A DNA stretch of 44,173 bases from contig CAKQXZ010000011.1 in assembly GCA_934292955.1 (NCBI GenBank), forward strand, positions 1-44,173. Direction: 5' to 3'. The DNA is from an uncultured Clostridia bacterium. GTDB taxonomy: Bacteria > Bacillota_A > Clostridia > Christensenellales > Borkfalkiaceae. The notes below the pieces were generated by a model. The model worked only from the letters and a program-made list of their open reading frames with translations. It searched no databases and was not told the origin of the DNA. Below are positions 17,185 through 25,824 of the stretch, one piece after another; position 1 is the first letter of the stretch; each line of letters starts with the position of its first letter. The position numbers and the translations under genes are program-made.

Positions 17185-17640
17185 TTATAACCCGAAAATA
17201 TAATAAATAAGCCCGACTATTACGCTTCCCGTAACGCCGTAAACAATAATAGGTCCCGCAACAACAAACATTTTTGCCGCCATACCGTAAATATATCCTT
17301 CACGAGCAAACTCCATTGCCGGCGACGCGACTGAATTTGCAAAACCTGTAATCGGTACGATCGAACCGCCGCCCGCGTGCTTACCGATATTATCGTAAAC
17401 ACCGAACCCCGTAAGCAACACGCCGAAAAAAATCAATACGACCGACGTAGCCATTGCAAGTTCATCGCCCGACAATTTTGCATAAAGCATAAACATATAT
17501 CTTATAAATTGACCGATCGAACAAATAAAACCGCCCACAAGAAATGCGTTTATAAGACTGCGCCTTTCATTCGATCTCGGCGTACTTTCCGAAACGTACT
17601 GCAAATACGCCTTATTACTCATAATTCTGTTATTCGTCAT
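17185..17640 (-). CDS. spoVAC: Stage V sporulation protein AC
   Basis: A 151-residue membrane protein with about four segments. SpoVAC acts as a mechanosensitive channel component for calcium-dipicolinate. Typical parts are AFLVGGFICSIGQFIR and GGGSIVPITGFANSVASPAMEFAREG. The ATG at 17640 overlaps the stop of a short upstream frame (ATGA), and GGAG lies about 14 bases upstream. An internal ATG seven codons in is a possible alternative start. A sigma-G-like promoter lies at 17747-17776. Confidence 0.95.
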   Translation of the reverse strand: MTNNRIMSNKAYLQYVSESTPRSNERRSLINAFLVGGFICSIGQFIRYMFMLYAKLSGDELAMATSVVLIFFGVLLTGFGVYDNIGKHAGGGSIVPITGFANSVASPAMEFAREGYIYGMAAKMFVVAGPIIVYGVTGSVIVGLIYYIFGL

Positions 17641-17741
17641 TTTCCGGAATTCTCCGTAACCGTTGTATGCGGTATATAAGATTCGTTTTCGTCAAGCCGT
17701 TTCATCGGTTCGAACGGCTTGCAGTTAGATCTCTTTTTCAT
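17637..17741 (-). CDS. Possible short leader peptide coupled to spoVAC (34 aa)
   Basis: A 34-codon frame (MKKRSNCKPFEPMKRL..., ending TENSGK) stops exactly on the spoVAC start (ATGA overlap). It is polar, with no membrane segment, and I do not recognise it. No ribosome binding site precedes its ATG. The predicted sigma-G-type -10 box ends about 6 bases upstream, so the ATG would sit at the transcription start. It would need leaderless translation or a longer transcript. Confidence 0.3.
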   Translation of the reverse strand: MKKRSNCKPFEPMKRLDENESYIPHTTVTENSGK

Positions 17742-17746
17742 AATGC

Positions 17747-17776
17747 TATTATGCGTTTACGGTTAAAAAAATATAC
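17747..17776 (-). promoter_or_regulatory. Sigma-G/F-type promoter of the spoVA operon
   Basis: On the minus strand: -35 GTATA (17772-17776), 18-base spacer, -10 CATAATA (17747-17753). The -10 box matches the forespore consensus CATnnTA and the -35 is one base from GMATR. Forespore expression is what spoVA needs. It is assigned by eye and by gene function. Confidence 0.6.
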
Positions 17777-17895
17777 AAAAAAAGCACCCGACCAACTTAT
17801 GCCGCAGAAAATTCACAATTTCCTTTGCATATGCCGATCAAGCGCGCATTGATTTTTTATTTTTGGACTAAAGCATTGATCCCCTAAAAAACAAA

Positions 17896-18333
17896 TTACA
17901 TATCGTAAATTATAGTTACAGGACCGTAATTTTCTTGTTCGATAGTCATATCTCCGCCGAAAACGCCCTTTTTGACTTCAATACCCTGTTCGCCGAGTTT
18001 TTCGCAGAAATATTCGTACATTTCATTGGCTTTAAGCGGCTCTTCCGCATCCGTAAAACCAGGGCGATTACCGTGGCTCACGTCGGCAAGTAAAGTAAAC
18101 TGCGAAACGGACAATATTGAATACCCCAACTGTAACGCAGAAAGATTCATTTTCCCGTTTTCATCACAAAAGACACGAAGATTTGCTATTTTTTTTGCAA
18201 GATAATCGGCTTTTTCGCGAGTATCGCCGCAAGCGACCCCAAAATAAACTACAAGCCCTTTTTCTATTTCCGAAATAAGTTTTCCGTCACACCAAAGCGA
18301 CGCTTTATTTACTCTCTGTACAACTGCTTTCAT
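17896..18333 (-). CDS. dtd: D-aminoacyl-tRNA deacylase
   Basis: This 145-residue homodimeric enzyme removes D-amino acids (and glycine from tRNA-Ala) mis-attached to tRNA. MKAVVQRVNKASL at the start, SQFTLLADVSHGNRPGF, and the C-terminal GPVTI cis-proline motif are present. The ATG at 18333 is used: GGAGAG lies 7 bases upstream, and the longer frame from 18387 overlaps the protease gene. It is linked to hisS, as in many Firmicutes. It ends the long run from 30326, and no clear terminator was found behind it. Confidence 0.95.
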   Translation of the reverse strand: MKAVVQRVNKASLWCDGKLISEIEKGLVVYFGVACGDTREKADYLAKKIANLRVFCDENGKMNLSALQLGYSILSVSQFTLLADVSHGNRPGFTDAEEPLKANEMYEYFCEKLGEQGIEVKKGVFGGDMTIEQENYGPVTIIYDM

Positions 18334-18334
18334 C

Positions 18335-18997
18335 TTAACTCTCCGAGAAATACGAGCAAAACGCGTCGTATTCTTTACGCAATGCATTAGACTTATCGTA
18401 TTCGGGCATTATTTTGTATAACAATCCGTAAAAACCTTTTCCATGGTTCATTACTTTTGTATGGCATAATTCGTGCGCTACAACACCGTCGCAGGCAAAC
18501 TCCGGTATCAAAGCAAGCGACGCGGTATATCTGATAACTTTATCCGTCGAACAGGATCCCCAACGCTTTCGCGCGCACCCGACTTCTATCCGAACAACAG
18601 ACATGCCGAATTCCGCCGCTTTTTTCAAAGTCTTTTCGGTTATGTACGGCAAAAACACTTTTCTTACAAAGTTATACAGCGCAGATTTTGTGTTTTCAAT
18701 CGGCAAAAACAACGTATTGCCCACAACTTTTGTTCTCGACACGCTTCCGACGTCAAGAACATAAATCCGCCCCGCTATATAAATCTTTTCACCAGTTTTT
18801 AATATCGGAGCTCTTTTTCTGTTTTCGGCAATTTTTACATGGGACGATATCCAGCCGCTTCTTTTTTTAAGAAAAGACTCTATATCGTATATCGGCACCC
18901 CGTACGGTGCTCGGACAATAACTTCACCGTTTGACAAGACTTCGACCGATATCGTCCGTCTTGCCGAGCGCACAAGTTTATACTCTACGGTATTCAA
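18335..18997 (-). CDS. YgjP-like zinc metallopeptidase (DUF45)
   Basis: A 220-residue soluble protein. Zinc motif H175-E-L-C-H179 and downstream H185 (NHGKGFY) give the three ligands, and the family motif KRWGSCS lies before it. The N-terminal half is a beta-rich DUF45 domain. Related proteins (SprT/WSS1-like) act on protein-DNA crosslinks; for YgjP the substrate is not established. It overlaps the hisS stop by 4 bases and is followed by dtd. Confidence 0.88.
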   Translation of the reverse strand: MNTVEYKLVRSARRTISVEVLSNGEVIVRAPYGVPIYDIESFLKKRSGWISSHVKIAENRKRAPILKTGEKIYIAGRIYVLDVGSVSRTKVVGNTLFLPIENTKSALYNFVRKVFLPYITEKTLKKAAEFGMSVVRIEVGCARKRWGSCSTDKVIRYTASLALIPEFACDGVVAHELCHTKVMNHGKGFYGLLYKIMPEYDKSNALRKEYDAFCSYFSES

Positions 18998-20247
18998 CGC
19001 GATAAAATTTCCGCAATCGCTTCGGCGTTAAGGTCGCATTCGGTCGTTTCGCCGTCGCTCATACGCTTTACGCGAACCTTTCCGCTTTCCATCTCGCCCG
19101 AACCGATAGTTGCAACATACGCCGCGTCGATTTTGTCGGCATACTTAAACTGCGCCTTTACTCCGCGTTCCATAAGATCGCATTCGCAACTTATTCCGAG
19201 CGCACGCACGGCGTTGCAAAGCGAAAAAGCACATTTCGCAGCATCTTCGCCGATACTTGCAATATACAGTTTCGTAGACGAATTATCGGGAATTTCAACG
19301 CCTTTGGCTTCCATAAGCATAAGAATTCTTTCAATCCCCATACCGAACCCGACACACGGAACTTTAGGACCGCCTATCTGTTCAACCAGTGCATCATATC
19401 TGCCGCCGCCGCAAACGGTTCCTTGCGAACCGAGATCTGCGGTAACGAATTCAAAAACGGTGCGAGTATAATAATCAAGTCCGCGCACGATCATCGGATT
19501 AACGGCAAATTCAAGTCCTGCCGCCGTAAGATAAGCCTGCAGTTTTTCGAAATGAGCGCGGCAATCGTCGCAGAGATAATCTGTAATAATCGGCGCTTCT
19601 GCGCATATTTTTTTACATTCTTCTTCTTTGCAATCGAGAATTCTCAGCGGATTGCGCTCCAGTCTGTCATTACAAACCGCGCACAAACGATCGGTTTTCG
19701 ACCTCAGATATTCCTTAAGCGCGGCATTATATTTTTTACGACATTCGGCGCAACCTATCGAGTTAATATTAAGCCTTACGTTAAGCCCGAGTTTTTTCAG
19801 AATAGAATAAGCGATAAGTATGACTTCGGCATCGGCTTCGGCACCTTTTGCGCCATAGTATTCCACCCCGAACTGATGGTGTTCGCGAAGTCTTCCCGCT
19901 TGCGGTCTTTCATAACGGAACACAGGGGTTTCGTAATACATTTTTTGCGGCAAAGCGTTGTTGAACAGCCCGTTTTCAATAAAAGAACGCGCAACGCCTG
20001 CCGTACCTTCGCATTTAAGAGTTATACTTCTGCCAGCCTTGTCGTTAAAAGTATACATTTCTTTGTTAACTACGTCGGTCGTGTCGCCTACGCCGCGCAA
20101 AAACAATTCGGTATGTTCGAAAGTAGGCGTGCGGATTTCTTTAAGCCCGAACAATGAGGCAATTTCTCTTAATTTTTCTTCAACGTAATGCCATTTATAA
20201 GATTCGGACGGCAAAACGTCCTTTGTCCCCTTAGGTATGTTAATCAT
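18994..20247 (-). CDS. hisS: Histidyl-tRNA synthetase
   Basis: A 417-residue class II synthetase. Motif 1 region IRTPTFEHTELFLRGVG, motif 2 YETPVFRYERPQAGRLREHHQFGVE, the histidine motif RGLDYYTRTVFEF and the motif 3 region GFGMGIERILML are all present. A C-terminal anticodon-binding domain follows. HisRS charges tRNA-His. The ATG at 20247 has only a weak ribosome binding site, and the gene starts 14 bases after hslU. There is no T-box leader, so expression follows the operon. Confidence 0.97.
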   Translation of the reverse strand: MINIPKGTKDVLPSESYKWHYVEEKLREIASLFGLKEIRTPTFEHTELFLRGVGDTTDVVNKEMYTFNDKAGRSITLKCEGTAGVARSFIENGLFNNALPQKMYYETPVFRYERPQAGRLREHHQFGVEYYGAKGAEADAEVILIAYSILKKLGLNVRLNINSIGCAECRKKYNAALKEYLRSKTDRLCAVCNDRLERNPLRILDCKEEECKKICAEAPIITDYLCDDCRAHFEKLQAYLTAAGLEFAVNPMIVRGLDYYTRTVFEFVTADLGSQGTVCGGGRYDALVEQIGGPKVPCVGFGMGIERILMLMEAKGVEIPDNSSTKLYIASIGEDAAKCAFSLCNAVRALGISCECDLMERGVKAQFKYADKIDAAYVATIGSGEMESGKVRVKRMSDGETTECDLNAEAIAEILSR

Positions 20248-20261
20248 TCCAAAAATCTCGC

Positions 20262-21572
20262 TTATAATATATATTTTTTAAGATCCTGATTGCGTACGAC
20301 TTCTTCTAAATGTTCGTCCACATATTTTTTATCGATAACGACTTCGGTCATCGGATAATCTCCGCCAGCATTAAAGGAAATATCGTCAAGCAAATTTTCC
20401 ATAACGGTATGCAATCTGCGCGCGCCGATATCTTCGGAACGTTCGTTTATCGCTTCAGAAAGCCCGGCAATTTCGTCTATTGCGTCTTCTGTAAACTTCA
20501 GCTTGATATTATCTACTTCGAGTAACGTCGTGTACTGCAACGTAATAGCATTCTTTGGAATGGTGAGAATATTCTTGAAATCTTCTTTGGTAAGACTTGA
20601 AAGTTCGACCAGAACGGGGAATCTTCCCTGCAGTTCGGGAATAAGATCCTGAACGGACGCGACATGGAACGCACCCGCCGCAATAAACAGAATATAATCG
20701 GTTTTTACGGTTCCGTACTTAGTCTGAACAGAGCAACCTTCTACTATAGGCAGAATATCTCTCTGAACGCCTTCGCGTGAAACGTCGGGACCGCCGTTCT
20801 TTTCAGACTTGCCTGCGATTTTATCTATTTCGTCTATGAAGATAATACCTTCCTGTTCGGCGCGCCTTACTCCTTCGGCAATAACCGCATCTTCGTCGAT
20901 AAGTTTGTCCGCTTCTTCTTCGGTAAAGATTTTGCGGGCTTCTTTAACGGTCATTTTTTTCTTTTTCTTCTTCTGCGGCATCATGTCGCCGAAAATGCTT
21001 CCGATATTGATTTCCGCACCGCCCGGAACAAGTTCCATAGGCTTAGGGACGTCCTTTACTTCGATTTCGATAATCATTTCGTCGTATATTCCGGCAATAA
21101 TTCCGTCAAGAGCCTGATTTGGGTTGATTTCTTCGACTCCTTCGGCCCTATTGGTGTTAAGAGCGGTACAAACTGCGGAAGACAAACGCTTGAGCGCGGT
21201 TTTTTCCGCTTTTTGCTTGACGTCGGTAAAAAACTCGTCGCGTACAAGGCGAATCGAACATTCGACAAGATCTCTTATCATCGATTCTACGTCACGCCCC
21301 ACATAACCGACTTCGGTATATTTCGTCGCTTCGACTTTAATAAAGGGGGCTTTTACAAGTTTTGCAAGACGTCTTGCAATTTCAGTTTTACCTACCCCCG
21401 TAGGTCCTTTCATTATTATGTTTTTAGGAGTAATTTCTTCCATTACTTCAAGCGGCAGTTTACTTCTGCGATAACGATTACGAAGAGCAACGGCAACCGC
21501 TTTTTTCGCTTTATCCTGCCCGATTATATATTTATCGAGTTCACTTACAATTTGTCTCGGCGTAAGATCCAT
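20262..21572 (-). CDS. hslU: HslU, ATPase of the HslUV protease
   Basis: The 436-residue AAA+ unfoldase feeds substrates into HslV. Walker A GPTGVGKTE (56-64), Walker B GIIFIDEIDKIAG, an intermediate domain (about 110-240) with a lysine-rich patch QKKKKKKM, and sensor 2 region SEDIGARRLHTVME. The C-terminal tail LKKYIL inserts into HslV. AAAGGAG precedes the ATG. It follows hslV by 16 bases. CodY, the usual next gene in Bacillus, is replaced by hisS. Confidence 0.97.
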   Translation of the reverse strand: MDLTPRQIVSELDKYIIGQDKAKKAVAVALRNRYRRSKLPLEVMEEITPKNIIMKGPTGVGKTEIARRLAKLVKAPFIKVEATKYTEVGYVGRDVESMIRDLVECSIRLVRDEFFTDVKQKAEKTALKRLSSAVCTALNTNRAEGVEEINPNQALDGIIAGIYDEMIIEIEVKDVPKPMELVPGGAEINIGSIFGDMMPQKKKKKKMTVKEARKIFTEEEADKLIDEDAVIAEGVRRAEQEGIIFIDEIDKIAGKSEKNGGPDVSREGVQRDILPIVEGCSVQTKYGTVKTDYILFIAAGAFHVASVQDLIPELQGRFPVLVELSSLTKEDFKNILTIPKNAITLQYTTLLEVDNIKLKFTEDAIDEIAGLSEAINERSEDIGARRLHTVMENLLDDISFNAGGDYPMTEVVIDKKYVDEHLEEVVRNQDLKKYIL

Positions 21573-21588
21573 AAGTCATTTCTCCTTT

Positions 21589-22128
21589 TCAGATTTTTTC
21601 GACAGTGATATGGTCGTTTGTAAACACACATATCCTGCTCGCGATTTTCAATGCTTTTTCGGCAATGGTCGACGCATCATAATCGGTTTCGTCAAAAAGC
21701 GCGCGAGCCGCCGCTAAAGCGTAATTTCCGCCGCTTCCTATAGCGCATACGTTTCCGTCGGGTTCGATTACTTCGCCCGTTCCCGATAAAACAAGCATAG
21801 TACTCTTATCCGCAACGATCATCATGGCTTCGAGTTTTCTCGGCATTTTGTCGTTACGCCAAAGTTCAGCAAGCTCGACGGCACTTCTGGTAAGATTACC
21901 GGCATATTTGTTAAGCATGCCTTCAAAGCGTTCGGTAAGTGAAAATGCGTCCGAAACGCTGCCGGCAAAACCTATTACGACCTGTCCGCCGTAAATTCTT
22001 CTTACTTTAACCGCGTTATTCTTGAATACTACGCTTTCACCCATAGTGACCTGACCGTCGCCGGCGATAGCTGTTTGTCCGTTTTTAGATACGGCACAAA
22101 TCGTTGTGCCATGAAATTCTATACTCAT
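21589..22128 (-). CDS. hslV: HslV, proteolytic subunit of HslUV
   Basis: The 179-residue N-terminal nucleophile peptidase forms a double hexamer. The start MSIEFHG precedes T8-T-I-C-A-V, so the catalytic residue is probably Thr8 after removal of a 7-residue propeptide. [10 protein letters not shown] and [10 protein letters not shown] are family signatures. GGAG lies before the ATG. It pairs with hslU. XerC/CodV, usually next to hslV in Bacillus, is missing. Confidence 0.96.
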   Translation of the reverse strand: MSIEFHGTTICAVSKNGQTAIAGDGQVTMGESVVFKNNAVKVRRIYGGQVVIGFAGSVSDAFSLTERFEGMLNKYAGNLTRSAVELAELWRNDKMPRKLEAMMIVADKSTMLVLSGTGEVIEPDGNVCAIGSGGNYALAAARALFDETDYDASTIAEKALKIASRICVFTNDHITVEKI

Positions 22129-22145
22129 ATTTTTTTCTCCGTAAA

Positions 22146-23465
22146 TTATATTTTTAGCGCCTGAGCTATTTTATCTGTCTCCGAGAGCGCACGTTCGGCA
22201 AGAGCACGCTTTTTTACGTCTTTGGGAATTCTTCCCGTTCCGCACGCAATAGGCGACAAAATTCCGAAATTGGCGTTCATAGGCTGAAAATCGGCATTCG
22301 GTGTACTGATATATGAACAAAGTGCACCCGAAACAGTTCTCGGATCCCAATCGATCGGAGTTTTTCCCGAAAGATTTCTATCAAGATTGATTGCCGCAAG
22401 CAAGCCCGAAGCCGCGCTTTCCACATAACCTTCAACACCGGTCATCTGTCCCGCAAGATATGTGAAAGGTCTGTTTTTCAATTTGAAATACTTATCAAGC
22501 GACTGCGGCGCATTTACGAACGTGTTTTTATGCATAACGCCGTACCTTACAAATTCGGCGTTTTTAAGTGCTGGAATCATCGAAAACACACGTTTCTGTT
22601 CACCAAACAACAAGTTGGTCTGAAAACCGACAAGATTATAAAGCGAACCCTGAACGTTTTCTTTTCGTAATTGCAGACAAGCATATGCCCATCTGCCTGT
22701 TTTCGGATTTGTAAGTCCCGCAGGTTTTAATGGACCGAAACGCAGAGTATCTTTACCCCTTGCCGCCATTACTTCAACGGGCATACACCCTTCAAAAACC
22801 TTGTCTTTTTCAAAATCGTGAAGTTCGGCGCGCTTAGCGTTTATAAGTTCGTTATAGAACGCTTCATATGTATCTTTGTCCATAGGACAATTCAAGTAGT
22901 CGCCTTCACCCGGTTCACCGTATCTGTCCGAGAAAAAGGCGTTTTCGGTATCGATACTTTCTGCTGTTACAATAGGCGCGGCCGCGTCAAAAAAATAGAA
23001 TGCTCCCGTTTCTTTTTTTATAAACTCGCAAAGCGAATCTGTAGTAAGCGGCCCCGTAGCGACAATCGTCGGAACGGAAAAATCAACTTCTTTCACTTCT
23101 CCGCTTACAATCGTAACATTGTCGAGCGATTTCAATTTTTCGGTAACCAAAGCGGCAAATTTGTCGCGATCGACCGCAAGCGCGTTTCCGGCAGGCACCC
23201 TTGTCAGATCGGCGCAAGGAATAACCACGCTGCCGAGCCTTCGCATTTCTTCTTTCAGAAGTCCGCAGGCATTGCCGAACACGTCGTCGGATTTAAGCGA
23301 ATTGGAACAGACCAACTCGCATAAATTCTCGTTTTTATGTGCAGGGGTAAAGTAACGCGGCTTTATATCGATAAGCTCGACTTCATACCCGCGCGAAGCA
23401 AGATAAAAGGTCGCTTCGCAGCCGGCAAGTCCGCCCCCTACGACTTTAACTTTATTGTTTTTCAT
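22146..23465 (-). CDS. trmFO: Methylenetetrahydrofolate-tRNA (uracil-54) methyltransferase TrmFO
   Basis: A 439-residue flavoprotein that makes ribothymidine at position 54 of tRNA using methylene-THF and FAD. N-terminal [16 protein letters not shown] is the FAD-binding dinucleotide fold. [12 protein letters not shown], the [12 protein letters not shown] segment and [15 protein letters not shown] are diagnostic and separate it from MnmG. It overlaps the topA end by 14 bases, the topA-trmFO order known in Firmicutes. Confidence 0.96.
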   Translation of the reverse strand: MKNNKVKVVGGGLAGCEATFYLASRGYEVELIDIKPRYFTPAHKNENLCELVCSNSLKSDDVFGNACGLLKEEMRRLGSVVIPCADLTRVPAGNALAVDRDKFAALVTEKLKSLDNVTIVSGEVKEVDFSVPTIVATGPLTTDSLCEFIKKETGAFYFFDAAAPIVTAESIDTENAFFSDRYGEPGEGDYLNCPMDKDTYEAFYNELINAKRAELHDFEKDKVFEGCMPVEVMAARGKDTLRFGPLKPAGLTNPKTGRWAYACLQLRKENVQGSLYNLVGFQTNLLFGEQKRVFSMIPALKNAEFVRYGVMHKNTFVNAPQSLDKYFKLKNRPFTYLAGQMTGVEGYVESAASGLLAAINLDRNLSGKTPIDWDPRTVSGALCSYISTPNADFQPMNANFGILSPIACGTGRIPKDVKKRALAERALSETDKIAQALKI

Positions 23466-25737
23466 TTTTTATAGAATAGTCGCAGTCCTTGTTGGAACAG
23501 CGTTTGGTTTTTCCGTCTTTGGAATAAATAAGAAACTTTCCGCACTTGGGGCAAAGTTCGCCGGTCGGCATATCCCAACTCATAAACGTGCACTCTGGAT
23601 AAGACGAACAACCGTAGAAAGTCTTTCCCGCACGCGAAGTCATTTTGCGCGTCGGTTTATGACAAACGGGGCAAATTCCCGCTTCTTCTGTTACGCTCTT
23701 GGTATTTTTGCAAGCCGTGCAGTACAGATACTTGCCGAATTTACCTTTTTTAACAACCATCGGACCGCCGCACTTTTCGCATTTTTCGTCGGTAGTTTCT
23801 TCATCGATCGGTTTTACAAAGGAACATTTCGGATAATTCGGGCAAGCAAGGAATTTGCCGTACTTTCCCGATTTAACAATCATCTTCGCACCGCATTTTT
23901 CGCATAAAACGTCAGACTCTTCAACGTTTTCCGATTTGATATTCGAGCATTCGGGATAGTTAGAGCAAGCAAGATATTTGCCGTATCTGCCCGATTTCCT
24001 TATCATTTTAGCACCGCACTTTTCGCAAACAATATCGGTCAGCTCGTCACCGTCCGAGTTCGCTTTTGCAAGTTGTTCTGCAAAATGCGGGTAAAAATCG
24101 CCTATAAGATTATGCCAGTCTTTTCCGCCGTTTTCGATATCATCGAGTTTATCTTCCATCCCCGCAGTAAAACCTACGTCCATAATATCGGGGAAATACT
24201 TGATAAGCATATCGGTCATTTTGAACGCAATATCTGTCGGAACGATAAACTTGCCTTCTTTCGTCGTGTATTTACGTTTCGAAAGCACGGATATAATCGA
24301 CGCATATGTCGAAGGTCTGCCGATACCCTTGTCTTCCATCGCCTTAACCAAAGACGCGTCGGTATAACGAACGGGCGGTTTTGTAAACTTTTGCTCGCTT
24401 TCGATTTTAACGGTACGCAACGTTTCGCCTTTGTTAATTTCCGGTAAATGTTTGTTTTCGGCGTTGTCTTCGTCTTCCTTGCGGAAATCGTCGTAAACTA
24501 CGGTAAAGCCCTTAAACACAACCGTTCTTCCGCTCGTAACGAAAGTATAACCGCTGTTTTCAGCTTCAATCTTAACCTGATCATAAACCGCTTCAGTCAT
24601 CTGCGAAGCAAGGAAACGATCGTATATAAGTTTATACAGATTGTAATGGTTCTTATCGAGAATGCCCTTTACGCTTTCGGGCGTAACAGAAAGGTCGATG
24701 GGACGAATGGCTTCGTGCGCATCCTGACTGTTGCTCTTGGATTTATAGAAGTTAGTCTTTTCGGGCAGATATTCCTTGCCGTATTTAGCTTCGATAAACG
24801 CTCTTGCCGAACTCTGCGCATCCGTGCTTACGCGGACAGAGTCCGTTCTGATATACGTTACGAGCGCAAGATGTCCGTTAGGCGTTTCTATGCCTTCGTA
24901 CAAGTGCTGAGCAACCGACATAATCATCGGCGAACTCATATTCAGTTTATTAGACGCGTCCTGTTGCATCGTACTCGTTGTAAACGGCGGCAACGCATGC
25001 GATTTAACAACCGTCTTTTTTACGTCGGAAACGGTAAACGTGCCGTTGTTAAGAAGTTCGACAAGCGCGTCGTTTTCTTCTTTGCATGACGGCTTATACT
25101 TCTTTCCGTTCTTTTCGACAAGTAACGTTTTGAACTGCGGCGGTACCGACGCTTTTAACGTTGCCACAACGTTCCAGTATTCCTGCGGATTAAACGCCTT
25201 TATTTCTTTTTCGCGATCGACTATAAGCCGCAACGTAACAGACTGAACGCGCCCTGCCGAGAGCCCTTCTTTAATACGTTTGCAAAGGAACGGACTGAGT
25301 TTATAACCGACAAGCCTGTCAAGAACGCGGCGCGCCTGCTGAGAGTCTACAAGATTCTGATTGATTTCGCGCGGGTTTGCAAGTGCGTTGACGATCGCCT
25401 TTTCGCTGATTTCGTTAAAAACTATTCTCTGCGCTTTGGACTGCAGTTTCAACACTTCGTTAAGATGCCATGATATCGCTTCTCCTTCGCGGTCCGGGTC
25501 GGTTGCGAGAAAAACTTTATCCGCTTTTGCGACCTTGTCGGAAAGACGTTTGATTATCTGCTTTTTATCTGCAGAAATCACATAATTAGGTTCAAAATTA
25601 TTATTTATGCTTACGCCGAGTCTTTTTTCGGGAAGATCTCTTATATGACCTTCGCTCGCGTCTACTTTATATTTTCCCTTAAGATACTTTTCGATAGTTT
25701 TCGCTTTAGACGGCGATTCGACTATTATAAGTTGCAT
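23452..25737 (-). CDS. topA: DNA topoisomerase I (type IA)
   Basis: The 761-residue enzyme relaxes negative supercoils. The Toprim domain begins LIIVESPSKAKTIEKYL and has the acidic triad D80-P-D-R-E84. The catalytic tyrosine is Y295 (LVTYIRTDS). The C-terminus has five zinc-ribbon repeats of the C-x2-C...C form from about residue 580 on; three to four is more usual. A strong GGAGG lies before the ATG at 25737. The gap upstream (25738-25824) contains a long-range CTGAAAG/CTTTCAG inverted repeat that could fold the leader. Confidence 0.97.
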   Translation of the reverse strand: MQLIIVESPSKAKTIEKYLKGKYKVDASEGHIRDLPEKRLGVSINNNFEPNYVISADKKQIIKRLSDKVAKADKVFLATDPDREGEAISWHLNEVLKLQSKAQRIVFNEISEKAIVNALANPREINQNLVDSQQARRVLDRLVGYKLSPFLCKRIKEGLSAGRVQSVTLRLIVDREKEIKAFNPQEYWNVVATLKASVPPQFKTLLVEKNGKKYKPSCKEENDALVELLNNGTFTVSDVKKTVVKSHALPPFTTSTMQQDASNKLNMSSPMIMSVAQHLYEGIETPNGHLALVTYIRTDSVRVSTDAQSSARAFIEAKYGKEYLPEKTNFYKSKSNSQDAHEAIRPIDLSVTPESVKGILDKNHYNLYKLIYDRFLASQMTEAVYDQVKIEAENSGYTFVTSGRTVVFKGFTVVYDDFRKEDEDNAENKHLPEINKGETLRTVKIESEQKFTKPPVRYTDASLVKAMEDKGIGRPSTYASIISVLSKRKYTTKEGKFIVPTDIAFKMTDMLIKYFPDIMDVGFTAGMEDKLDDIENGGKDWHNLIGDFYPHFAEQLAKANSDGDELTDIVCEKCGAKMIRKSGRYGKYLACSNYPECSNIKSENVEESDVLCEKCGAKMIVKSGKYGKFLACPNYPKCSFVKPIDEETTDEKCEKCGGPMVVKKGKFGKYLYCTACKNTKSVTEEAGICPVCHKPTRKMTSRAGKTFYGCSSYPECTFMSWDMPTGELCPKCGKFLIYSKDGKTKRCSNKDCDYSIKNEKQ

Positions 25738-25824
25738 TGTTCTATATAACCTCCGGGTTAGTTATAGGCTGAAAGTTTATCACGCTTTCCTGCCCGATAA
25801 CGTAAAACTTCTTTCAGATTTATT

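Noticed and set aside
17777..17890. Possible terminator after dtd (T run near 17776-17782 on the minus strand)
   Set aside because: No stem of adequate length precedes the T run; only 3-base pairings found.
19423..20157. Plus-strand frame of 244 codons
   Set aside because: It lies antisense to hisS, has no ribosome binding site and no family resemblance; codon structure explains its length.
24448..25089. Plus-strand frame of 213 codons
   Set aside because: Antisense to topA; no supporting signals.
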